This document shows, piece after piece, positions 46,901 to 54,869 of a stretch of 64,000 nucleotides of DNA. Positions within the stretch are counted from its first letter, which is position 1, and every line of letters starts with the position of its first letter. Location: positions 1,674,001-1,738,000 of the forward strand of contig NZ_JAFEWC010000001.1 of the NCBI RefSeq assembly GCF_017355875.1. Direction: 5' to 3'. The translations under genes were made by a program, and so were the position numbers. Origin of the DNA: Aridibaculum aurantiacum. GTDB taxonomy: Bacteria > Bacteroidota > Bacteroidia > Chitinophagales > Chitinophagaceae. The notes beneath the pieces are model-generated. The model was not told the origin of the DNA. It did not search any database and saw only the letters and a list, made by a program, of their open reading frames with translations.

Positions 46901-48142
46901 GTGGTATAGATTGTCCAATTCACCAGCCATATTCTCATAAAGAATATAGGCTTTCTTATCATGTATCTGCTGGTGAATTGATCTGTCGTCATTTACCAAA
47001 CCTTTATAATAATTGGTGAATACTTGTTCGGCTTTTTTATTGGTGAAAAGGTTATTCACCAACGATAAAAATTCGTAACCGGACGTGCCTTCTATCTCCC
47101 AATACTCAGGAAGACTTTCGCCCGGTTCTAAAATCTTTTCTACTACTATATAAGTGTCTTTACCCGCCAGCTGCCTTAGCTGTTGCAGGTAAGCGGTAGG
47201 ATCGTACAATCCATCTATATGGTCTACACGTAAGCCTTGCCAAATGCGTTGCTCAACCATAGAGCGTATAAGAGAGTGGTGGTTGCCGAATACATCCGGG
47301 TCCTGGATGTTGAGGCATATCAAACCATTCACCGTAAAGAACCGGCGGAAGTTGATCTGCTTATCTGTTTCCTGCCAACTACATAAATGATAATGTTGAT
47401 CGTTTGCTAACTGGCGCAGTTGTTCTTTATTGTTATTTACATCCTCTATTGCTTGTTGAATGACCGCAGCAGCCTTTCTCTTCGTTAGCAGCCTTTCAAA
47501 TCGTTGAACAATCTTCAGGCTTTTTTCCCTGAATTTTTCATCGTCGTCGCCAGGCAGGTCCTTCAGTTTTTCCAGTAGCTTTTCTACATCTTCATGATCA
47601 ATTTTACCAAGTACTTGTTTGTATGTTTCAAAATTTACCGGGTATGCTGTTTCAAAATAATTCAGTACAAGTCGTCCTTTATCTACTGCCAGTTTCAGCT
47701 CGTTGTTATTGATCACACTGTCGAGATCGCTGCCCAGGAATGGTACCATGAGCTTTCCTTCATGTACTGGGCTCTGCCAGTTTACGTCAAAATATTTGGC
47801 GTAAGCAGAGCGTGGTCCTCTTTCCAGCAGGTACATGATCCAAGGATTTCGTGGATCATAAGCCATGTGGTTTGGCACAATGTCTTGTACCCATTTTATT
47901 CCCTGTGATTTCAGTCGCCTGCAGATGTCGATGAGCTGGTCTTCGGTTCCTATTTCAGGATTTATTTTATGAGTGTCTAAAGTATCGTAACCATGTGTGC
48001 TACCTGGTGTGGCTTCAAATACTGGTGAAGCATAAATAGTGCTTACGCCCAGCCGTTGCAGGTAAGGTATGATGCGTTCGAAATCTGCAAGAGTAAATTC
48101 TTTATGGAATTGGATACGGTAAGTTGCAATTGGATTGTTCAT
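43949..48142 (-). CDS. treY-malQ: Fusion of malto-oligosyltrehalose synthase (TreY) and 4-alpha-glucanotransferase (MalQ)
   Basis: From the ATG at 48142 the protein has 1397 residues. The first ~897 are TreY (GH13): ATYRIQFHKEFTLADFE, then STHGYDTLDTHKINPEIG, then LRVDHIDGLYDP with the nucleophile Asp, VVEKILEPGESLP with the acid/base Glu, and STHDTKRGEDVRAR. TreY turns the reducing-end glucose of a maltodextrin into trehalose linkage. The last ~500 (from NERGAGILLHISSLPSPFAIGDLG, near 45450) are a complete GH77 MalQ: VRLDHFRAFADYWDVPA with the nucleophile, FVAEDLGDIN with the acid/base, and YTGTHDNNTIRGWY. MalQ re-lengthens short maltodextrins. There is no stop or frameshift at the junction. 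It is last in the operon after glgX and treZ. Confidence 0.93.
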   Translation of the reverse strand: MNNPIATYRIQFHKEFTLADFERIIPYLQRLGVSTIYASPVFEATPGSTHGYDTLDTHKINPEIGTEDQLIDICRRLKSQGIKWVQDIVPNHMAYDPRNPWIMYLLERGPRSAYAKYFDVNWQSPVHEGKLMVPFLGSDLDSVINNNELKLAVDKGRLVLNYFETAYPVNFETYKQVLGKIDHEDVEKLLEKLKDLPGDDDEKFREKSLKIVQRFERLLTKRKAAAVIQQAIEDVNNNKEQLRQLANDQHYHLCSWQETDKQINFRRFFTVNGLICLNIQDPDVFGNHHSLIRSMVEQRIWQGLRVDHIDGLYDPTAYLQQLRQLAGKDTYIVVEKILEPGESLPEYWEIEGTSGYEFLSLVNNLFTNKKAEQVFTNYYKGLVNDDRSIHQQIHDKKAYILYENMAGELDNLYHLLISLDIAGELPGEEVMKKAIGEFLIQCPVYRYYGNLFPLVGEEADAVADILKRVRESKPETAAGVDVLEKVFLGEPANGDDDYKARAAKFYQRCMQFTGPLMAKGVEDTLMYTYNRFIGHNEVGDSPEAFGMSIEEFHQAMQERQRLWPLAMNGTSTHDTKRGEDVRARLNVLTEMGEEWISVVEEWRKINAENKKQHAPDDNDEYLVYQNIVGAYPMPGQDEDNFAERIQEYLQKALREAKIHSNWTTPNEEYETATKEFAVSLLNQQGSFWQSFQQLQQKIVDFGIINSLAQTVLKFTCPGIPDVYQGTELWDLSLVDPDNRRPVDYTKRQQWLEQIDNAEDVNTLLHTLWDERYSGGIKLWLESTLFSERKRRSQVFAKGAYVPLQVEGKYKDHVMAFARQHNNTVYVIAVPVHLYTICNEQQVTWQELNWEDTAIVLPEGIPSELHDVLLDISGKPSDTLQVQDLFHRFPVSILRFEKVNERGAGILLHISSLPSPFAIGDLGPEAKYFADFLVRSHQKYWQLLPLNPTEQGQGHSPYSALSASAGNPLLISPELLVKDGLLQAYDLQQYMQPQEGKTNYAAAESVKAELLELAYQNYREQKPTQLQRAFDDFCHTEITWLDDYALYMVLKKHHEGKPWFQWEEKYKLREEAALQEIMNLEYYEYSKIKWLQFIFFRQWKQLKKYCNKRGIKFIGDMPFYVSYDSSDVWSHRHLFSIDEDGQLTGVAGVPPDDFSEDGQLWGMPLFKWEAHKETGYEWWIQRLRKNVEMCDIVRLDHFRAFADYWDVPASETTARNGEWKKGPGSDFFNAVKKAFGELPFVAEDLGDINADVLNLRDEFNLPGMKILQFAFSDNMPQSDYIPHNYGENFIAYTGTHDNNTIRGWYRELDEESKTRLNQYTGRDLHEDDIPWVMARLAYASVARIAILPLQDLLGLDEIARMNMPGQASDNWAWRLLPGQVNEQAQHQLQEWTWLFNRE

Positions 48143-48224
48143 GTGTCGTAATGTTCGTGAATAGCTGGTATTAAAAAGCCGCGCCAATCTTCATTGGCAA
48201 GCGGCTCTTATCATATCAATGTTT

Positions 48225-50060
48225 TTAGCTGTTCTGGTAAATAACGATTGACTCAGGTTGAAGCAATATTTCCTCACCGGCTTCAAAAGTTTCGGGTGCT
48301 TCGGTTTTTCCCAACCATTGAGGTTCGTGGGAAGCAAGTAACTTTCTCCAGTTGCTAGCTTCGGTAGGCGCCTGTATCTTTTGTTCTTGCTGCGAGAAAT
48401 TCATCAAGCAAACAACATGTTGGTCTTCGTGCCAGCGATGTAGTAGTAATGTTTTAGCTGCCTCGTCAAATGATACTTTCAGATGTTGCCTGTTGAGATG
48501 CTTCAGTGCTGGTTGTTCTTTGCGCAGCTGAATGAGCTGTTGATAAAAGTTGAACATGGTTTTATGTTGTCCTTCTTTCACCAGGTTCCATTGCAGTTTA
48601 CTATTGTTGAAGGTCTCTTCAGAAACAGGATCGGGTGCTTCGCCTTCTGCATGAAATGCTGCAAATTCTTCTTTACGTCCTTTGCGAACCGCTTCGGCTA
48701 ATTCTTTATCTGTATGGCTAACGAAGTACATAAACCGATTTGGTTCGCTGTATTCTTCACCCATAAAAAGCATAGGTAAATATGGACTGGCCAAAACAGC
48801 GCCTGCCAAAAGTTTTTGCATCTCGTAGCTTACCAGTTCGCTTGTTCTTTCGCCCAGCATGCGGTTGCCCACCTGGTCGTGGTTTTGAGAGAAAACAACA
48901 AATTGCTGCCCCGGATTTTTTTCAGCTTTTATACCAAAGAACTTCTGCCTGTGATGTGAATACTGTCCATCAAAAACATAAGCATCCTTATATGATTTTG
49001 CGAGGTCAGCAATGCCTGAGAAATCAGAGTAATATCCTGTTGATTCGCCTGTTGCCGTTACACGCAGTGCATGATGAAATTCATCGATCCATTGCCCGTC
49101 CATTCCAAACCCCTGCTCTTCCAGCGGGTTTATGAAGCGGGTATCATTTAGGTCTAACTCTACAATCAGGTGATGCTGGCGACCTGTATGTTGTGACAAC
49201 TCATTTACATGCAGTTTTATTTCGCGTAAAATATGTACAGGGCTGAAATCTTTAATTGCATGCACTGCATCCATACGCAAAGCATCTATATGGAAATCAC
49301 GGAACCACATCAGTACATTTTCAATAAAGTAACTGCGAACGCCATCGCAATGTGCATCATCGAAATTGATAGCATTACCCCATGGCGTGTTGTACTTGCT
49401 GGTGAAGTAAGGTCCAAAGGCGCCAAGGTAATTACCTTCGGGTCCCATGTGGTTGTACACTACATCCAGCACTACGGCTATGCCTTTTGCATGGCATGCA
49501 TCTACCAATTTTTTTAAACCTTCCGGGCCTCCGTATGAATCTTGTACGGCAAAAGGAAACACGCCATCATACCCCCAGTTACGGCTTCCTGGGAATTGTG
49601 CCACAGGCATGATCTCAATAGCATTTACGCCAAGCTCTTTTAGGTAATCAAGCTTAGAAACCATAGCCTCAAAAGTACCTTCGGGTGTAAATGTGCCGGT
49701 ATGAAGCTCATATAGTATGTAGTCCGCTAGCGGAAGATTATTCCACGACTGGTCGGTCCAATTGAAAGATGAAACATCAACAGCTGCAGACCTTCCGTGA
49801 ACACCCTCCGGTTGCGAAACGGATGCGGGATCTGGAAATTCTTGTTCATTATTGATGACCAGTTTATAAAGGTCTCCCGGTTGTATATTGGTAGTGGTGA
49901 TTGTCCAGAAGCCGAAATCATCTTTTGTAAGCGGGATGCTCTTGTTTTCCAGTTTTACTTCCAGGCTTTTTGAATCCGGGCTCCAAATTCTTACACTTGC
50001 TTTCCCGTCTATGAAGTTTATTCCTATTGATCGTTTATCTATTTGAATGTCGTTTCTCAT
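48225..50060 (-). CDS. treZ: Malto-oligosyltrehalose trehalohydrolase
   Basis: This 611-residue GH13 enzyme releases trehalose from the ends made by TreY. The N-terminal Ig-like domain (GKASVRIWSPDSKSLEVKL) precedes the barrel with VLDVVYNHMGPEGNY, HIDALRMDAVHAI (nucleophile Asp), HLIVELDLNDTRF (acid/base Glu) and FSQNHDQVGNR (third acid), followed by LFMGEEYSEPNRFMYFVSH, which is diagnostic for TreZ. The start codon lies one base after the glgX stop (TAAAATG), so translation is coupled. The treY-malQ start is 82 bases downstream. Confidence 0.95.
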   Translation of the reverse strand: MRNDIQIDKRSIGINFIDGKASVRIWSPDSKSLEVKLENKSIPLTKDDFGFWTITTTNIQPGDLYKLVINNEQEFPDPASVSQPEGVHGRSAAVDVSSFNWTDQSWNNLPLADYILYELHTGTFTPEGTFEAMVSKLDYLKELGVNAIEIMPVAQFPGSRNWGYDGVFPFAVQDSYGGPEGLKKLVDACHAKGIAVVLDVVYNHMGPEGNYLGAFGPYFTSKYNTPWGNAINFDDAHCDGVRSYFIENVLMWFRDFHIDALRMDAVHAIKDFSPVHILREIKLHVNELSQHTGRQHHLIVELDLNDTRFINPLEEQGFGMDGQWIDEFHHALRVTATGESTGYYSDFSGIADLAKSYKDAYVFDGQYSHHRQKFFGIKAEKNPGQQFVVFSQNHDQVGNRMLGERTSELVSYEMQKLLAGAVLASPYLPMLFMGEEYSEPNRFMYFVSHTDKELAEAVRKGRKEEFAAFHAEGEAPDPVSEETFNNSKLQWNLVKEGQHKTMFNFYQQLIQLRKEQPALKHLNRQHLKVSFDEAAKTLLLHRWHEDQHVVCLMNFSQQEQKIQAPTEASNWRKLLASHEPQWLGKTEAPETFEAGEEILLQPESIVIYQNS

Positions 50061-50061
50061 T

Positions 50062-52194
50062 TTATTTCTCTTCTGCAGGTTGAATTAAAACAACGATAGA
50101 TCTTCCTTCTATTTCAAAAGTTTCTCCATGCTGGTAGGTGTCGCCTTTGCCATTTATCAGGCCTTCATTGGTGTCTATAACCTTCGTCCATTGCTTGCCA
50201 TATTTGGCAGGAGGTAGAGTGCATTTTAGTGTATCGTGGTATGCATTGAAGACAATATAAAAGCTGTCGTCCGTCAATAGTTTCCCTTCACTGTCAGGAT
50301 AATGAATGCCATGACCGCTCAAGTAAACACCTAACGATTTCGCGAAATCCTGGTTCCAGTTTTCTTCATTCATTTCAGTGCCATCAAGAGAAAACCAGGC
50401 TATGTCCTCTACGCCTTTTCCTTTAATAGGCCTACCCATGAACCAACGGCGGCGCGAAAAGACAGGATGGTCTTTGTAAAGTCTGATCAGTTTCTGTGTG
50501 AATTGCAGAAGATCTTTATCTGCTTTATCCCAGTTCAACCACGAGATCTCGTTATCCTGGCAATACGCATTGTTGTTGCCGCCTTGTGTCCTGCTTATCT
50601 CATCGCCGGCTACCAGCATAGGCACACCTTGCGAAAGAAATAAAGTTGTAAGGAGATTTCTTTTCTGGCGGTTGCGAAGCCTGATCACCTCCGGATCATC
50701 TGTTTCGCCTTCTGCGCCACAATTCCATGAGCTGTTATGACTTTCTCCATCATTGTTGTTTTCACCATTGGCTTCGTTATGTTTTTCATTGTAACTAACC
50801 AGGTCGTTAAGGGTGAAGCCATCATGCGCTGTTATGAAATTGATGCTTGCAGTGGGGCGACGATTATCACTTTTATAGAGGTCAGAACTACCGGTAAATC
50901 TTTCTGCAAATTCAGACAACATGCTATCGGCACCGCGCCAAAAATCGCGCATGCAATCGCGGTACTTGCCATTCCATTCCACCCAACCTGGAGGGAAATT
51001 ACCTACCTGGTAACCACCTTCTCCTATATCCCAAGGTTCGGCTATTAGTTTTACCTGCGATATCACAGGATCCTGGTGAATGATGTCGAAGAATGCGCTG
51101 AGCCTGTCTACTTCGTGAAGTTCCCTTGCAAGTGTAGCTGCCAGGTCAAACCTGAAGCCATCCACATGCATTTCAAGTATCCAATAGCGCAGGCTATCCA
51201 TAATGAGGCGCAAAACATTTGGCAGATTTGCGTTCAATGTATTTCCTGTTCCGGTATAATCCATGTAATACCGCTTGTCTTCTGTAAGACGGTAGTACGA
51301 AGCATTGTCAATTCCCCTGAAGGAAAGCGTAGGGCCCATATGATTTCCTTCGCCTGTGTGGTTGTACACTACATCAAGTATTACTTCTATTCCTGCTTTG
51401 TGCAGTTCCTTCACCATGTTCTTAAACTCGAAAACCTGTTCTCCATGTGTACCTGCGCTTGCATAGCGAACATCGGGTGCAAAAAATCCAATGGAGTTAT
51501 ATCCCCAATAGTTGGTCAGCCCCTTATCCTTTAAGTGGCGGTCAACTATAAAGTGATGAACAGGCATTAGCTCAATTGCGGTAATGCCCAGCTTTTTTAA
51601 ATAATCTATGGTAACAGGGTGGGAGATGGCTGCATAGGTACCCCTGATCTCTTCAGGTATTTCCGGGTGAAGCTTAGTGAACCCTTTTACGTGCGTTTCG
51701 TAAATGATCGACTTGTGATAAGGTATCTTAAGTTGTGTGTCACCTTCCCAATCAAAATTCGGATCTATTACCACTGACTTGGGTATATAAGGAGCGCTAT
51801 CCGAAGTGCTGAAACTTAGGTCTTCATCAGGGTGTCCTACTTCGTAACCAAAAAGCGAATCATGCCAATTGATTGTTCCAGATATAGCTTTGGCATATGG
51901 ATCAATCAATAACTTATTTGGGTTAAAACGATGGCCATTAGCTGGATCGAATGGACCATGAACACGGTAACCATACAACTGGCCTGGCTGAATACCCGGC
52001 ACGTAAACGTGCCAAACATAGTGCGATTGTTCTGATACCTTAATTACATCTGTAGCCTCTCCACTGTCGTTGGAGTCAAAAAGGCATAAATCAATACCGG
52101 TGGCGTGTTCAGAATAGATGGCGAAGTTAGTTCCCTTTCCATCCCAGGTGGCACCTAAAGGAAAAGGTGATCCTGGAAAACTTGGCTTAGTCAT
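50062..52194 (-). CDS. glgX: Glycogen debranching protein GlgX (TreX type)
   Basis: The chosen ATG at 52194 gives 710 residues starting MTKPSFPGSPFPLGATWDG, the usual family start; an in-frame ATG at 52245 would add 17 residues. Visible are CBM48-like LYGYRVHGPFDPANGHRFNP, then VILDVVYNHTGEGNHMGP, HVDGFRFDLAATLAR (nucleophile Asp), LIAEPWDIGEGGYQVG (acid/base Glu) and ITAHDGFTLNDLVSYN. It hydrolyses alpha-1,6 branches of glycogen, giving linear maltodextrins for TreY. It is the first gene of the operon glgX-treZ-treY-malQ. No clear promoter box was found upstream. Confidence 0.95.
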   Translation of the reverse strand: MTKPSFPGSPFPLGATWDGKGTNFAIYSEHATGIDLCLFDSNDSGEATDVIKVSEQSHYVWHVYVPGIQPGQLYGYRVHGPFDPANGHRFNPNKLLIDPYAKAISGTINWHDSLFGYEVGHPDEDLSFSTSDSAPYIPKSVVIDPNFDWEGDTQLKIPYHKSIIYETHVKGFTKLHPEIPEEIRGTYAAISHPVTIDYLKKLGITAIELMPVHHFIVDRHLKDKGLTNYWGYNSIGFFAPDVRYASAGTHGEQVFEFKNMVKELHKAGIEVILDVVYNHTGEGNHMGPTLSFRGIDNASYYRLTEDKRYYMDYTGTGNTLNANLPNVLRLIMDSLRYWILEMHVDGFRFDLAATLARELHEVDRLSAFFDIIHQDPVISQVKLIAEPWDIGEGGYQVGNFPPGWVEWNGKYRDCMRDFWRGADSMLSEFAERFTGSSDLYKSDNRRPTASINFITAHDGFTLNDLVSYNEKHNEANGENNNDGESHNSSWNCGAEGETDDPEVIRLRNRQKRNLLTTLFLSQGVPMLVAGDEISRTQGGNNNAYCQDNEISWLNWDKADKDLLQFTQKLIRLYKDHPVFSRRRWFMGRPIKGKGVEDIAWFSLDGTEMNEENWNQDFAKSLGVYLSGHGIHYPDSEGKLLTDDSFYIVFNAYHDTLKCTLPPAKYGKQWTKVIDTNEGLINGKGDTYQHGETFEIEGRSIVVLIQPAEEK

Positions 52195-52567
52195 GCTTGT
52201 AAAATGTGTATAGGGTTTAGAGAAATTGGAGAAAAATTTACCCATTCTGTTTCGTTAGCTTGAATGCTTTAGAAACAGTTTCTTCTATTTCATTAAATAA
52301 TTATGGAAAGTTGATATTAAAATTTCTTGCCAATTGCTTTTTCCCCAGAAGAAGATGATGATGATTACAGCTGAGACTTCTTCAACCGTTTGATTAGGAG
52401 GTTATTAAAGATGAAGGTTATGATTATTATGGAGAAGTGGAGGGCGGTGGAAGTCAAAACGTTTGCCAAGAATGAAAAGGTTGGTTTTACTTGTGCATTT
52501 AGGTCTACATTTTGCATTAAACAGTTGGAAGTCAACTTGCTTTTTTATTTCTGCTAAATATTGCCAT
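52195..52567. other. Divergent intergenic region; possible short ORF
   Basis: This region lies between glgX (minus) and the DUF6717-like gene (plus). A 48-codon ORF (52411-52557, beginning MKVMIIMEKWRAVEV) is preceded by AGGAGG nine bases before its ATG, a stronger Shine-Dalgarno than most genes in this window have. The encoded sequence shows no family resemblance and the stop falls ten bases before the next ATG, so it may be a leader ORF or chance. TAAATATTG at 52555 is a poor -7 match. Confidence 0.35.
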
Positions 52568-52927
52568 ATGAATACTTACACTTTTTTTAAACAAAATGGA
52601 GGCTGGCATGCTACTGTGCCCACTCCTGAAAAGAAGGGAAACCGACAGGCTTACCTCGACATGGTAGATGGAGCTGATACGATGCTCAATATCATGTCAG
52701 ACGGAAAAGACAAGGTTACTTTAGCCTTCAATACGGAACCATTTGAAGACGCAGAAGAAATTGAACTGGTTTCCTCTTGTAAACCATTCTTAGACGGAGG
52801 TTATTACCTGATGCGCGAACATGATGGTAAACAGATAAATGCTGAAATGTGGATTTGCGATGTTAGCAGGCTTGCTTTCGGTGCAGTTCCGGAAAAGATC
52901 TATGTACGTAAAGAAATGACTGATTAG
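52568..52927 (+). CDS. Small cytosolic protein, DUF6717-like
   Basis: The ATG at 52568 gives 119 residues (MNTYTFFKQNGGWHATVPTP); the frame is open further upstream, but that extension does not look protein-like. The elements VDGADTMLNIMSDGKDKVTLAF, FLDGGYYLMREH and a final MWICDVSRLAFGAVPEKIYVR resemble what I remember of DUF6717, an uncharacterised family; this assignment is from memory and unverified. The protein is soluble with no signal peptide. A terminator follows 20 bases after the stop, so it is a single-gene unit. Confidence 0.65.
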   Translation: MNTYTFFKQNGGWHATVPTPEKKGNRQAYLDMVDGADTMLNIMSDGKDKVTLAFNTEPFEDAEEIELVSSCKPFLDGGYYLMREHDGKQINAEMWICDVSRLAFGAVPEKIYVRKEMTD

Positions 52928-52947
52928 CATAGCCTAATATGATGTTG

Positions 52948-52976
52948 AGCCGGTGTCACAAGCACCGGTTTTTTTT
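52948..52976 (+). terminator. Intrinsic terminator
   Basis: AGCCGGTG and CACCGGTT form an eight-base stem (one G-T pair) around TCACAAG, followed by eight consecutive T residues counting from the stem end. Confidence 0.85.
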
Positions 52977-53059
52977 ATGCCTGAATTATTTTGACGGTGC
53001 ATGTTTAGAGGAAACTTTGAATAGAAAGTTATTCCTCTGTAGCAATGGCGGCTACCACT

Positions 53060-53067
53060 TAACTTTG
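53060..53067 (+). promoter_or_regulatory. TAnnTTTG -7 box for prfC
   Basis: TAACTTTG followed by CGGCC is an exact match to the consensus, and the ATG lies only nine bases after it. The predicted leader is 0-4 bases. Confidence 0.6.
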
Positions 53068-53076
53068 CGGCCGATT

Positions 53077-54660
53077 ATGAAATACGAGAAAGAAATCAGC
53101 CGACGTAAAACCTTTGCGATCATTAGTCACCCCGATGCCGGTAAAACAACCCTTACAGAGAAGTTTCTTCTTTTTGGCGGTGCCATTCAGATAGCCGGAG
53201 CTGTAAAAAGTAACAAAATTAAGAAGCATGCTACTTCCGATTTTATGGAGATAGAAAGGCAGCGTGGTATCTCGGTAGCAACATCGGTTATGAGTTTTGA
53301 GTATAAGAACATGCTCATCAACCTGCTTGATACACCTGGTCACAAGGATTTTGCCGAGGATACTTATCGTACACTGACAGCTGTAGATAGCGTGGTACTG
53401 GTGGTGGATAGTGTGAACGGGGTAGAGGCGCAAACGCGCAGGCTTATGGAAGTTTGTCGTATGCGTGATACGCCGGTGATCGTTTTCATAAACAAAATGG
53501 ACCGCGACGGTAAAAACAGGTTTGATCTTTTGGAAGAGATCGAGAAGGAACTGAATATCTCCCTTCACCCAATGACCTGGCCAATCAACAACGGAAAGGA
53601 TTTTAAAGGTGTATACAACCTGCACGATAAGAACCTGGTGCTTTTTACCGCGAACACCAAAGGCGGTGATGAGGACACTGTAGAAATCCAGGATTTATCT
53701 GATAAAATACTAGAAGAAAGAATAGGTGAGCGTGATGCTGAAATGCTGCGTGAGGATGCTGAACTAGTAAGTGGAGTTTATGGTGACCTAAACGTAGATG
53801 ATTACCTGGCAGGGAAGGTAGCTCCTGTTTTCTTCGGCAGTGCGGTTAATAATTTTGGCGTAAAGGAACTTTTGGACACATTCATTAGCATAGCGCCAAC
53901 CCCACGTGATAGAGCTACCAATGTAAGGGCAGTGAGCGTGGCTGAGCCTAAGTTCAGCGGGTTTATATTTAAGATCCACGCTAACCTGGATCCTAAGCAC
54001 CGAGACAGGATTGCTTTCCTACGTGTTTGCTCAGGTAAGTTTGAGCGCAATAAATATTTCCACCATGTGCGTATAGATAAAGACGTGCGGTTTAGTAACC
54101 CGTACAGCTTTATGGCGCGTGAAAAAGAAGTGGTAGATGAGGCTTTTCCAGGCGATGTAGTTGGTTTGTTTGACACCGGAAACTTCAAAATCGGCGATAC
54201 TTTAACCGAAGGAGAGGAATTCTACTTTACTGGTATTCCTACTTTCTCACCTGAAATATTTAAAGAGGTAGTGAACAAGGATCCTTTGAAAACCAAGCAA
54301 TTGGAAAAAGGACTTCTTCAATTAACTGATGAAGGTGTTGCGCAATTGTTCACCCAGTTTGGTGGAAACAAAAAGATCATCGGATGTGTTGGAGAACTTC
54401 AGTTCGAGGTTATTCAATATCGTTTATTACATGAATATGGAGCTTCTGTTCAATTTAATTCGCTGCCTTTTTATAAGGCTTGTTGGCTGACAGGAGACAA
54501 TAAAAAGCTGGAGGAATTTGCGCGTTTTAAGCAGGCAAATATTGCAGAAGATAAGGATAAGCATATGGTATACCTAGCGCAAAGCGAATGGTTCTTAAAT
54601 ACCGAAAGACAGAACAACCCGGATATACAATTCCATTTTAGTTCGGAGATACATAAGTAG
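53077..54660 (+). CDS. prfC: Peptide chain release factor 3
   Basis: The ATG at 53077 gives 527 residues starting [20 protein letters not shown]; the frame is open upstream, but a promoter box sits inside that stretch. RF3 is a GTPase that recycles RF1/RF2 after termination. G1 is [14 protein letters not shown]2 includes [13 protein letters not shown]3 is [16 protein letters not shown], and G4 is NKMDRDGKN; the segment [16 protein letters not shown] separates RF3 from EF-G. The C-terminal EF-G III-like domain ([15 protein letters not shown], then [12 protein letters not shown]) is complete. A strong terminator follows. Confidence 0.96.
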   Translation: MKYEKEISRRKTFAIISHPDAGKTTLTEKFLLFGGAIQIAGAVKSNKIKKHATSDFMEIERQRGISVATSVMSFEYKNMLINLLDTPGHKDFAEDTYRTLTAVDSVVLVVDSVNGVEAQTRRLMEVCRMRDTPVIVFINKMDRDGKNRFDLLEEIEKELNISLHPMTWPINNGKDFKGVYNLHDKNLVLFTANTKGGDEDTVEIQDLSDKILEERIGERDAEMLREDAELVSGVYGDLNVDDYLAGKVAPVFFGSAVNNFGVKELLDTFISIAPTPRDRATNVRAVSVAEPKFSGFIFKIHANLDPKHRDRIAFLRVCSGKFERNKYFHHVRIDKDVRFSNPYSFMAREKEVVDEAFPGDVVGLFDTGNFKIGDTLTEGEEFYFTGIPTFSPEIFKEVVNKDPLKTKQLEKGLLQLTDEGVAQLFTQFGGNKKIIGCVGELQFEVIQYRLLHEYGASVQFNSLPFYKACWLTGDNKKLEEFARFKQANIAEDKDKHMVYLAQSEWFLNTERQNNPDIQFHFSSEIHK

Positions 54661-54683
54661 TTTTTCTACTGTACAATTCATTA

Positions 54684-54727
54684 ATGCTCATGTAGATCAG
54701 CAAAATCTGCATGAGCATCGTATTTTT
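54684..54727 (+). terminator. Intrinsic terminator after prfC
   Basis: ATGCTCATGTAGAT (54684-54697) pairs with ATCTGCATGAGCAT (54705-54718), 14 pairs with one T-G wobble, around CAGCAAA, then CGTATTTTT. Confidence 0.85.
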
Positions 54728-54824
54728 ACTTCTTCCCATAGGTGGAAATTCCTTTTAATGTCTCTTTCATGGAATTTTAATCCCAATAAGGGAATATATT
54801 TTTAAAGTTCTTTAACTGATGCAC

Positions 54825-54832
54825 TACTTTCG
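54825..54832 (+). promoter_or_regulatory. Near-consensus -7 box for giant adhesin 2
   Basis: TACTTTCG matches TAnnTTTG at seven of eight bases and is followed by CGGCACC. It predicts a leader of about 32 bases before the ATG at 54870. Confidence 0.45.
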
Positions 54833-54869
54833 CGGCACCTAATCGTGTACCCCCAAATAGTTCATTAAT

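Noticed and set aside
48143-48187. Extension of TreY to a TTG at 48187
   Set aside because: The ATG at 48142 gives the usual TreY start (NNPIATYRIQF); the extension is unrelated to the family.
52939-53076. N-terminal extension of release factor 3 to an ATG at 52939
   Set aside because: It includes the preceding terminator and an exact promoter box, and the residues do not match RF3; the ATG at 53077 gives the normal N-terminus.
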